Source of the DNA: Clostridium sp.
GTDB taxonomy: Bacteria > Bacillota > Clostridia > Clostridiales > Clostridiaceae
DNA length: 7,262 nucleotides
Direction of reading: 5' to 3'
Assembly: GCA_018372555.1 (NCBI GenBank)
Contig: JAHAIU010000144.1
Span: forward strand, 1-7,262
Program-made: the position numbers and the translations under genes
The notes under the pieces: model-generated
What the model saw: the letters and a program-made list of their open reading frames with translations, nothing else
Told to the model about the DNA's origin: nothing
Databases searched by the model: none
Shown: in pieces, positions 1 to 5,304 of the stretch
How the letters are laid out: each line of letters begins with the position of its first letter
Numbering within the stretch: position 1 is the stretch's first letter

Positions 1-57
1 AATGAAAAAATGTTAATAAAAATCTTTACAGGTTTTTATTAGAATATCTATAAATAA

Positions 58-102
58 AAGAGGTTTTGCATAGCAAAACCTCTTATTTCATTTTTTTATT
101 TT
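58..102 (+). terminator. Rho-independent terminator, probably bidirectional
   Basis: A perfect 12-bp stem (58-69 with 73-84) closes a 3-nt ATA loop and is followed by a T-rich tract including seven Ts at 91-97. This is a classic intrinsic terminator for a + strand gene ending to the left of the window. The sequence just left of the stem reads T-rich on the - strand, so it may also stop transcription arriving from the right. A weaker AT-only stem (15-24 with 31-40) lies just upstream and has no T tract. Confidence 0.82.
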
Positions 103-292
103 AAAATATGAATTACTAGTAAAGATAAATAGACTGCTCCATAAGAGAAATGGATGCAAAAAGAGGCATTGAATGCTTATTTCACATATTATATTTATAT
201 TTGTTAGTATATATCATTATTTAATGTATCTATACGGTGAATTTATAATGAAGTATATTTTAACTGAATACAAGAACTTATTGATGATTGTT
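99..292. other. AT-rich intergenic stretch with no supported gene
   Basis: No convincing gene is seen here. A 24-codon ORF at 150-224 encodes a peptide that starts MDAKRGIECLF and ends in a hydrophobic Leu/Tyr/Ile-rich tail, but its ribosome site (AAGAGA) is weak. A second 20-codon ORF starts at 249 and runs into the hairpin at 293-315. Both may be chance. The stretch may also be decayed coding or repeat sequence next to the inverted-repeat cluster. Confidence 0.5.
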
Positions 293-315
293 GAAATTCA
301 GCTCGTCTGAATTTC
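293..315. repeat. Short perfect hairpin, 9-bp stem
   Basis: GAAATTCAG (293-301) and CTGAATTTC (307-315) form a perfect 9-bp inverted repeat around a 5-nt CTCGT loop. No T tract follows, so it is not a terminator on the + strand. It sits 40 nt from the larger 355-433 stem, with a small 4-bp hairpin (TGGA 326-329 with TCCA 335-338) between them. The three together look like one structured element. Confidence 0.7.
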
Positions 316-354
316 CTCCTTTAGTTGGACTACATCCACAAGTTTAAATTATTT

Positions 355-433
355 AAGGAGTTTTTAACATATTATGCGTAAGCTGACTTGGAGTTTACGA
401 CGGATGCCGAGCATAATATGTTAAAAACTCCTT
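355..433. repeat. Long perfect inverted repeat: 23-bp stem with structured 33-nt loop
   Basis: Positions 355-377 and 411-433 are exact reverse complements over 23 bp, with no mismatch. The 33-nt loop (378-410) is less AT-rich than its surroundings and contains two possible small stems: GTAA/TTAC (378-381 with 395-398) and CGG/CCG (401-403 with 407-409). The whole could fold as a three-way junction. No U tract follows either arm. The outer CTCCTT of the right arm (428-433) also occurs at 316-321, so the left-arm AAGGAG (355-360) has two possible partners. No transposase is visible. A dispersed clostridial repeat, a MITE-like element or a structured RNA are all possible. Confidence 0.85.
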
Positions 434-451
434 CGTAATTTATTAATAGTG

Positions 452-479
452 TTGCCTTTTAGTAGATTTTTAATATAAT
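452..479 (+). promoter_or_regulatory. Probable sigma-A promoter for the PRC/MgtE_N/CBS gene
   Basis: TTGCCT (452-457) and TATAAT (474-479) are separated by 16 bp. A second TATAAT overlaps at 479-484 but would give a 21-bp spacer. Transcription would start near 486-490, giving a leader of about 185 nt before the ATG at 674. Confidence 0.6.
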
Positions 480-490
480 ATAATATTGGG

Positions 491-526
491 TAGATACTAT
501 ATATGAATTTGAATTATAGTATCCTA
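491..526 (+). promoter_or_regulatory. Leader hairpin directly after the promoter
   Basis: GATACTATA (493-501) pairs perfectly with TATAGTATC (515-523). The stem can be extended by TA/TA (491-492 with 525-526) around a bulged C. The loop is 13 nt. It would form at or near the 5' end of the transcript from the 452-479 promoter. The following bases are TTTT and then an A run, a poor terminator tail on the + strand. It could stabilise the mRNA 5' end, or be an operator-like dyad at the start site. Confidence 0.5.
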
Positions 527-553
527 TTTTAAAAAAATAAGGAGTGAATTTAA

Positions 554-625
554 ATGGAGGAAGTTCCTCAGAGTAGTAATTTTAAAATTGAATATTATTG
601 TTTTAGAGGAGATACTTTATTTTAA
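554..625 (+). CDS. Possible 23-codon leader peptide
   Basis: This ATG is preceded by a good ribosome site, AAGGAG at 539-544, 9 nt upstream. The ORF encodes 23 residues beginning MEEVPQSSNF and ending in RGDTLF, and stops at 623-625, 48 nt before the 674 start. It is neither a signal peptide nor a membrane segment. Codons 17-20 overlap the left arm (603-612) of a stem that competes with sequestration of the downstream ribosome site. A ribosome translating or terminating here would therefore alter that fold. The early acidic and proline residues loosely recall enterobacterial magnesium-responsive leader peptides such as MgtL, but this likeness is weak. It could also be a chance ORF. Confidence 0.4.
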   Translation: MEEVPQSSNFKIEYYCFRGDTLF

Positions 626-668
626 ATTAACATAATTATCTTATTTCTCCTCTAAGATGTAGGAGGAA
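603..668 (+). promoter_or_regulatory. Putative translational switch: two competing stems at the ribosome site
   Basis: TTAGAGGAGA (603-612) is an exact reverse complement of TCTCCTCTAA (646-655), a 10-bp stem with a 33-nt loop. The same right arm overlaps TTTCTCCT (644-651), which can pair with AGGAGGAA (661-668), the ribosome site of the gene starting at 674. That makes an 8-bp stem with one G-U pair and a 9-nt loop. The two stems cannot coexist: the first leaves the ribosome site open, the second buries it. The left arm lies inside the small ORF at 554-625. The pairing is read directly from sequence; regulation is inferred. No M-box consensus is seen. Confidence 0.5.
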
Positions 669-673
669 GAGAT

Positions 674-1942
674 ATGAAGAATATGAAGAAGCTATCAGTA
701 TTTCTATACACAAATATCCTAGGACGTAAAATATATGATGAATTTGATGAAAGTATAGGTGAGCTTAGGGATATTTATGTAACTACAGAAGATGGCTATC
801 CAAGAGTTATAGGCTATAAGGTTAGGAGAGATGGATCTACTTTTCATTATGAGTTTAGAACTATTAATTTTTATCAGCTTGATAATAATAAAGTAAAGAT
901 AGTTACAAGAGGTAGTAAAGAAATATTACCAAGGACATACTCTTACCTTTTATCAGAGCACTTACTAGATAAAAAAATAGTAGATATTAATGGTAAACAA
1001 GTAGTAAGAGTTGATGATTTAAGAATAGCAGAAATAGCAGGCGAATATAGAGTAATTGCAGTTGAAACAGGACCATATGCAAGATTTAGAAGATTAAATT
1101 GTGCAAAGCTTGGAAGCTTTATCTATGGTGTTTTAAGAAAGGATTATGAAGATAGAGTTTTAATGTGGGATGATGTTGAATCCTTAGAAATGGTAAATAA
1201 TAATTTACAAATTTCAGTACCATATAAAAAACTTTCTACATTACATCCAGCAGACCTTGCAGATATATTAGAAAACTTAGATGCAAGCTCAAGAAAGCAA
1301 ATATTTGAATCCTTAGATGAAGATTTAGCAGCAGATACATTAGAAGAAATAGATCCAGAATATAAAGGAAGTATTATAAAGGACTTAAGTGAAACAAAGA
1401 CAGCTGAATTATTAGAAATAATGTCAAATGATGAAATCGCAGACGTCTTAGATGAATTAGATGATGATGAAAGAGAAAAAATTCTTATTAATCTTGAAAA
1501 GGAAGATGCTGAAGAAGTTAAAGAGATATTAGGATATGAAGATGAAGCTGTAGGAAGTATTATGAGAACTGACTTCCTATCTTTTAACTTAGATATTACT
1601 ATTGGAGAAATCATTGAGATAGTGAGAGAAATGGAAGAAGTTGAAGAAGATGAACTTTATAGGATTTATATTACTGATGAAGAAGAAAGAGTGCTAGGTG
1701 CAATAACTTCTTATGATTTAATATTAAATAAGCCAAATGTTAAGGTTAAAGATATAATGGCTGAAGATGTAGAAGTTATAAGACATGATGTAAATATTGA
1801 TGAAGCAATAGAATTAACTTCAAAATATGATTTATTATCTATACCAGTTATAGATGAAGAAGAAAAGTTAATAGGAGCAGTCAATGCTCATGATTTAATA
1901 GATGAAATTCTTTATCCAGTTTGGAAGAAGAAAATTAGATAG
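674..1942 (+). CDS. Soluble PRC-barrel / MgtE_N / CBS-pair protein without a transporter domain
   Basis: This 422-residue protein has two PRC-barrel-like segments (about 13-80 and 93-170; GRKIYDEFDESIGELRD at 17-33 is typical). An MgtE_N-like acidic helical repeat region follows (about 189-290, starting LHPADLADIL), then two CBS domains (about 295-352 and 356-412). MgtE_N and CBS form the cytosolic magnesium-sensing half of MgtE channels, where CBS domains may also bind adenine nucleotides. The roughly five-helix MgtE channel is absent: the chain ends just after CBS2 with a basic tail and no hydrophobic segment. From family knowledge, similar proteins occur near NRAMP-type Mn/Fe transporters, but none is seen here. 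A role as a cytosolic metal or nucleotide sensor is inferred. The ATG at 674 is chosen because AGGAGG (661-666) lies 7 nt upstream; an ATG at 683 is possible but less well placed. Confidence 0.88.
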   Translation: MKNMKKLSVFLYTNILGRKIYDEFDESIGELRDIYVTTEDGYPRVIGYKVRRDGSTFHYEFRTINFYQLDNNKVKIVTRGSKEILPRTYSYLLSEHLLDKKIVDINGKQVVRVDDLRIAEIAGEYRVIAVETGPYARFRRLNCAKLGSFIYGVLRKDYEDRVLMWDDVESLEMVNNNLQISVPYKKLSTLHPADLADILENLDASSRKQIFESLDEDLAADTLEEIDPEYKGSIIKDLSETKTAELLEIMSNDEIADVLDELDDDEREKILINLEKEDAEEVKEILGYEDEAVGSIMRTDFLSFNLDITIGEIIEIVREMEEVEEDELYRIYITDEEERVLGAITSYDLILNKPNVKVKDIMAEDVEVIRHDVNIDEAIELTSKYDLLSIPVIDEEEKLIGAVNAHDLIDEILYPVWKKKIR

Positions 1943-1950
1943 GTAAAATA

Positions 1951-1978
1951 TTGACAATTAAACTTTTAGTCATATAAT
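1951..1978 (+). promoter_or_regulatory. Consensus sigma-A promoter for the cysK-cysE transcript
   Basis: A perfect TTGACA (1951-1956) and a perfect TATAAT (1973-1978) are separated by 16 bp. It begins 8 nt after the stop of the upstream gene. Transcription should start near 1985, just ahead of the T-box leader. A strong constitutive promoter followed by a conditional terminator is the usual T-box arrangement. Confidence 0.82.
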
Positions 1979-2010
1979 AAAAATATAAAACTTAGTAAAG
2001 TACTCAGAAT

Positions 2011-2264
2011 TAAAGACGAAGAAAAAGAAAAGTAGTATAAAGGAAGGTTACAGAGAGAAGGGGAAGATGAGATCCTTTCACCTAGAATTTATATGAAGTG
2101 CCCTTTGGAGTTGAAGTTTGAATTTTTAGTAGGACTTTCCGGATTCATCCGTTACAATGAATACTGTAATTTACAGTAATGAGTGAGATTAATTGTTTAA
2201 TCTAATTAGAGTGGAACCACGGAGTAGCCTTCGTCTCTATAAGGACTAGAGACGGGGGCTTTTT
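2011..2264 (+). promoter_or_regulatory. T-box leader, cysteine specific (tRNA-Cys sensing)
   Basis: This leader senses uncharged tRNA and controls read-through into cysK-cysE. The T-box core AGAGTGGAACCACGG is at 2208-2222. The antiterminator pairs AGAG (2208-2211) with CTCT (2235-2238) and ACG (2219-2221) with CGT (2232-2234), leaving the 7-nt bulge TGGAACC. The usual AGGG/CCCT helix is here AGAG/CTCT, a covarying change that supports the pairing. Stem I carries AGTA (2031-2034) on its 5' side and a candidate specifier TGC (2099-2101) just before TTTGGAG, matching cysteine. The bulge TGGA requires a tRNA with discriminator U, as in bacterial tRNA-Cys. A 7-bp stem III (AGATTAA with TTAATCT) precedes the core. 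Specificity also agrees with the downstream genes. Confidence 0.92.
2226..2264 (+). terminator. T-box conditional terminator
   Basis: AGCCTTCGTCTCT (2226-2238) pairs with AGAGACGGGGGCT (2248-2260) over 13 bp including two G-U pairs, with a 9-nt loop and a run of five Ts (2260-2264). Its 5' arm contains CGTCTCT (2232-2238), which is also the 3' side of the antiterminator, so the two folds exclude each other. Charged tRNA-Cys favours this stem; uncharged tRNA-Cys favours the antiterminator. Confidence 0.92.
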
Positions 2265-2548
2265 AATATAAATTTTTACTTGAAAGTAATTACAAATGGA
2301 TGTTTTAATTAATAATTTACATCTATAGTATTGCATAATTAAAAGTAAAATTATTGATTAAGTAAGATATTAAAATTTAAAGAATAGATTGATTAGTTTT
2401 TATATAGATGTTTAGATAGTTTTTTACTTTAAGTATTCTAAATATGAAATACATTTTAATTAAAGTAGAATATTTATTATAACTTATATAAATAAATTCA
2501 ATAGGGGTTTTAAGAGCAAATTTATTATATATAAAAATGGAGGACATT
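2265..2548 (+). other. Unusually long spacer between T-box terminator and cysK
   Basis: These 284 bases are very AT-rich and hold no ORF of note. Small dyads are present, for example ACTTTAA (2426-2432) with TTAAAGT (2460-2466), but no clear terminator or consensus promoter is seen. It would form a long untranslated leader after T-box read-through. A remnant repeat, a lost gene or a weak internal promoter could all explain it. Confidence 0.5.
2539..2543 (+). promoter_or_regulatory. Ribosome site that fixes the cysK start
   Basis: GGAGG at 2539-2543 lies 5 nt before the ATG at 2549. It overlaps an in-frame ATG at 2537 that would add four residues (MEDI) but has no ribosome site of its own. 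The later start also puts the N terminus at the usual place just before the MIGKTP motif. Confidence 0.85.
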
Positions 2549-3457
2549 ATGATTTACAATAATATGTTAGAGATGATTGGTAAGACGCCAATATTAAAAT
2601 TAAGTAGTTTAGTAGATGAAAATAGTGCAGAAGTATATATAAAATTAGAAAAATTAAATCCAGGTGGAAGCGTTAAAGATAGAGCAGCTCTTGGAATGAT
2701 TGAAAATGCAGAAAAGCTTGGATTATTAAAGGAGGGGTCTATAATAGTTGAGCCTACAAGTGGAAATACTGGTATAGCTTTAGCTATGATAGGAAGATTG
2801 AAAGGCTATAAGGTTGTTATAGTAATGCCTGATAGTATGAGTAAAGAAAGAAGAGATTTAATAAAAGCATATGGTGCTGAGCTTATTTTAACAGATGGAG
2901 CAGAAGGTATGAAGGGGGCTATAGAAAAAGCCAAGGAACTTACTAAGGATCCAAGGTATTTTATGCCTCAACAATTTGAGAATTTATCAAATAGTAAGAA
3001 GCATTATGAAACTACAGCTGAAGAAATACTTGATGATCTAAGTGATTTAGATATGTTTATTGCAGGGGTAGGTACTGGTGGTACAGTTACTGGAGTTGCA
3101 AATAAACTTAAAGAAAAAAAGGAAGATATAAAAATAGTTGCAGTTGAACCTGGGAGTTCTCCAGTTTTAAGTGGAGGAATGGCAGGTGCTCATAAGATTC
3201 AAGGTCTTGGATCTGGATTTGTACCCAAAATTTATAATTCTGAGTATATTGATGAGGTAGTGAAAGTTTCTGATGAAGATGCTCTTAAAACTACTAAGCT
3301 CGTTGCTGAAAAAGAAGGAATATTACTTGGAATATCATCAGGAGCTGCAATCTACGTTGCATTAGAAAAAGCTAAAGTTCTTGGCAAAGGTAAGAAAATT
3401 TTAGCTATTGCCCCAGATGGTGGGGAAAAGTATATATCCATGGGAATATACGACTAA
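2549..3457 (+). CDS. cysK: Cysteine synthase A (O-acetylserine sulfhydrylase)
   Basis: This PLP enzyme makes L-cysteine and acetate from O-acetylserine and sulfide in the cytosol. At 302 residues it is of normal family length. The N-terminal IGKTP motif is at 10-14. The Schiff-base lysine is Lys43 in NPGGSVKDR (37-45). The substrate-binding asparagine loop is PTSGNTG (69-75), the phosphate-binding glycine loop is GTGGT (175-179), and the SSGAA motif near the cofactor ring is at 263-267. All key residues are intact. The PDGGEKY motif (289-295) has Gly where many homologues have Ser. It is first in a two-gene operon with cysE under the cysteine T-box. It could in principle favour another sulfur donor or nucleophile, but context and motifs fit CysK well. 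Confidence 0.95.
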   Translation: MIYNNMLEMIGKTPILKLSSLVDENSAEVYIKLEKLNPGGSVKDRAALGMIENAEKLGLLKEGSIIVEPTSGNTGIALAMIGRLKGYKVVIVMPDSMSKERRDLIKAYGAELILTDGAEGMKGAIEKAKELTKDPRYFMPQQFENLSNSKKHYETTAEEILDDLSDLDMFIAGVGTGGTVTGVANKLKEKKEDIKIVAVEPGSSPVLSGGMAGAHKIQGLGSGFVPKIYNSEYIDEVVKVSDEDALKTTKLVAEKEGILLGISSGAAIYVALEKAKVLGKGKKILAIAPDGGEKYISMGIYD

Positions 3458-3473
3458 TTGCCTTAAGCAATTA
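3455..3473 (+). other. Small intercistronic hairpin between cysK and cysE
   Basis: TAATTGC (3455-3461) pairs with GCAATTA (3467-3473) around a CTTAA loop. The left arm includes the cysK stop codon. No T run follows, so it should not terminate transcription. It may slightly affect mRNA stability or coupling between the two genes, or be chance. Confidence 0.4.
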
Positions 3474-3480
3474 AATTTAA

Positions 3481-3485
3481 GGAGG
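3481..3485 (+). promoter_or_regulatory. Ribosome site that fixes a GTG start for cysE
   Basis: GGAGG at 3481-3485 lies 7 nt before GTG at 3493, ideal spacing. The in-frame TTG at 3487 is only 1 nt away and cannot use this site. The GTG start gives MFNNLRYDI, the usual N terminus of short Gram-positive CysE proteins. Confidence 0.85.
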
Positions 3486-3492
3486 ATTGGCT

Positions 3493-4077
3493 GTGTTTAA
3501 TAACTTAAGATATGATATAAATAATATATTAGAAAATGACCCAGCAGCTAGAAGTAAAATTGAGGTATTCTTATTATATCCTTGCATTCATGCTTTAATA
3601 GCATATAGAATTGCACATTTTTTATATAAGCATAAAAGGTTTTTCTTAGCTAGATTTATTTCTCAAATAGCAAGATTTACTACAGGAATAGAAATTCATC
3701 CAGGGGCAAAAATAGGTAAGGGATTATTTATTGATCATGGTATGGGTGTTGTAATTGGAGAAACCAGTGAAATTGGAGATAATGTAACTATTTATCATGG
3801 AGTTACCCTTGGTGGAACTGGTAAAGAAAAAGGCAAAAGGCATCCTACAGTTGAGGACAATGTTATCATTGGAGCTGGTGCCAAGGTACTTGGACCTATT
3901 ACCCTTAAGAAGGGAAGTAGAGTTGGAGCTAATACTGTAGTTTTAAAAGATGTTCCTGGAGGCGCTACGGTAGTAGGATGTGCTGGTAGAAATATAATTA
4001 AAAATGTTAATGATATTATCGAAGTTATCGATGAAGATGGAAGGAGAAAAACAATATATAATAATATGATGATATAG
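3493..4077 (+). CDS. cysE: Serine O-acetyltransferase
   Basis: It transfers acetyl from acetyl-CoA to L-serine, giving the O-acetylserine used by CysK, the committed step of cysteine synthesis. The 194-residue protein is the short form typical of Firmicutes (EpsC/CysE type) and lacks the extended N-terminal helical domain of the 273-aa E. coli enzyme. Residues about 66-165 form a left-handed beta helix of hexapeptide repeats. EIHPGAKIG (67-75) carries Glu at the position of E. coli Asp143, as in other Gram-positive enzymes. IDHG (80-83) holds the catalytic His82, and TLGGTGKEKGKRHPT (105-119) is the CoA/serine site with His117. It starts with GTG 35 nt after cysK and shares its T-box control. 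The C terminus ends in NNMMI, without a clear Ile-rich CysK-binding tail beyond the final Ile. Confidence 0.94.
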   Translation: MFNNLRYDINNILENDPAARSKIEVFLLYPCIHALIAYRIAHFLYKHKRFFLARFISQIARFTTGIEIHPGAKIGKGLFIDHGMGVVIGETSEIGDNVTIYHGVTLGGTGKEKGKRHPTVEDNVIIGAGAKVLGPITLKKGSRVGANTVVLKDVPGGATVVGCAGRNIIKNVNDIIEVIDEDGRRKTIYNNMMI

Positions 4078-4080
4078 GGA

Positions 4081-4315
4081 TGTGCTAGCGCACAATTAAA
4101 AATTAAGAATGAAAAATGAAGAATTGAGGAAAAAACTCATGAATGAGTTTAAAGAATTTGTTTTAAGTAATTTCTTTTAAATTACCTTATACATTTCAAA
4201 TTCAAATTTTATGTTTTTAATTTTTATATTTATGTAATAGCCATTTTAATTGGAGAGTTTGTAATAACTTTTTCCTGTAATCTATAAATGATATTTACTA
4301 TATTTTGTTAATGAT
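4081..4315. other. AT-rich gap with several hairpins, no clear terminator
   Basis: Three dyads are visible: TGTGC/GCACA (4081-4094, TAGC loop), AAACTCA/TGAGTTT (4133-4150, TGAA loop) and a 10-bp stem with one bulged C (4164-4173 with 4179-4189). None is followed by a good T run, though one of them may end the cysK-cysE message. The stretch from 4094 begins AATTAAAAATTAAGAATG and has TAATTTTTA near 4218-4226. It resembles the gap after plsC (6232-6306), which suggests a shared degenerate repeat family. Confidence 0.45.
4259..4288 (+). promoter_or_regulatory. Possible queG promoter
   Basis: TTGTAA (4259-4264) and TATAAA (4283-4288) are separated by 18 bp. Each is one or two bases from consensus. 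The transcript would have a 5' leader of only about 20 nt before the ATG at 4316. In such AT-rich sequence a chance match is possible. Confidence 0.35.
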
Positions 4316-5299
4316 ATGAGAGAAAAAATTATAAGTTATTGTAATACTTTAGGTTTAGATACTTTAGGATTTATAAAATGTAGAGAGTTTACAGAACTTA
4401 GAAGCTTTTTTTATGATAGAAAAGAAAAGGGACTTGAAAATGAATTTGAAGAAGAGGATGTAGAAAAAAGAATAAATCCTTTTATTTATATGGAGGAGGG
4501 GAAGACTATTATTTCAATAGCTTTCCCTTATCTGCATAATGTAGATTATTGTGATAATGGATTTTCAGTTTATACAAGAGGAACAGATTATCATAAAGTT
4601 GTTAAGTCTTATTTATCTAAGATCTGTGAATATATAGAAAGTTTAGGTGGAAAAGCATCTTCTTTTGTAGATAGCAACTTTCTACCTGAAAGATATATTG
4701 CTTACTTAGCAGGAGTAGGTTTTATAGGAAAAAATAATTTAATAATAACTGAAAAATATGGTTCTTATGTATTTCTTGGAGAAATAATTACTGACTTAGA
4801 AATAGATTGTAATGAGAGAAATTATGAAGAAATAAAAGATTTTAAGGAATGTGGTAGTTGTGAGCTTTGTTATAAAAGCTGTCCAAGTAAGGCTATAAAC
4901 CCATATAGAAAGAATAGTAATATTTGTGTATCATACTTTACTCAAAAGAAAGATTTATCAGATAATCATATTAAGTTATTAAAGGGAAGAGTTTTTGGCT
5001 GTGATAGTTGTCAAGAACCATGTCCTTATAATAAAGATAAGGAATTTTCAAAAATAGAAGAGTTTATTCCTTTTGACTTTATGAATAGTGATAATACTTT
5101 AGACCTTGCTAATATAAATAACAAAGGCTTTAAAGAAAGTTATTTAAGAACTTCTTGTGGGTGGAGAGGTAAAAATGTTTTAAAAAGGAATGCAATAATA
5201 AAAGTTAATAATGCTAATGGAGATATAAGCAAAATTAAAACAGATTCTCCTTATTTAAATGATTATGTTAATAGACTTTTAAATAGTAATAAAATATAA
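4316..5299 (+). CDS. queG: Epoxyqueuosine reductase
   Basis: QueG performs the last step of queuosine synthesis, reducing epoxyqueuosine to queuosine in the anticodon wobble position of GUN tRNAs. It uses cobalamin and two [4Fe-4S] clusters. The 327-residue protein has the family signature YTRGTDYHK (86-94), the cobalamin-domain stretch DSNFLPER (119-126) with a likely catalytic Asp119, and GFIGKNNLIITEKYGS (135-150). The ferredoxin-like clusters are at CGSCELCYKSCP (179-190; Cys179, 182, 185, 189) and Cys204 plus CDSCQEPCP (229-237; Cys229, 232, 236). A short C-terminal HEAT-like segment (about 275-300) probably contacts tRNA. No ribosome site is visible before the ATG at 4316, and an in-frame stop at 4289 rules out an upstream start. 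A distant ferredoxin-like reductase is less likely given the full motif set. Confidence 0.92.
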   Translation: MREKIISYCNTLGLDTLGFIKCREFTELRSFFYDRKEKGLENEFEEEDVEKRINPFIYMEEGKTIISIAFPYLHNVDYCDNGFSVYTRGTDYHKVVKSYLSKICEYIESLGGKASSFVDSNFLPERYIAYLAGVGFIGKNNLIITEKYGSYVFLGEIITDLEIDCNERNYEEIKDFKECGSCELCYKSCPSKAINPYRKNSNICVSYFTQKKDLSDNHIKLLKGRVFGCDSCQEPCPYNKDKEFSKIEEFIPFDFMNSDNTLDLANINNKGFKESYLRTSCGWRGKNVLKRNAIIKVNNANGDISKIKTDSPYLNDYVNRLLNSNKI

Positions 5300-5304
5300 T
5301 GATT

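Noticed and set aside
355..433. Reading the 23-bp stem as an intrinsic terminator
   Set aside because: The loop is long and structured, and no T run follows on either strand; the downstream bases are CGTAATTTATT on the + strand.
486..673. M-box (ykoK-type) magnesium riboswitch before the MgtE-like gene
   Set aside because: The conserved M-box core sequences are not found, and the leader structure seen is simpler and different.
1144..1614. 156-codon ORF on the - strand inside the MgtE_N/CBS gene
   Set aside because: It is antisense to a well-supported gene; its Ser-rich, low-complexity protein mirrors the acidic GAA/GAT-rich codons on the other strand. It has no recognisable domain.
2549..4077. 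cysK-cysE as part of an unusual biosynthetic cluster
   Set aside because: Both enzymes have complete standard motifs and a cysteine T-box, and no accessory biosynthetic gene is nearby, so ordinary cysteine synthesis explains them.
4081..4094. TGTGC/GCACA hairpin as the cysE terminator
   Set aside because: Only 5 bp, and followed by an A-rich rather than T-rich sequence.
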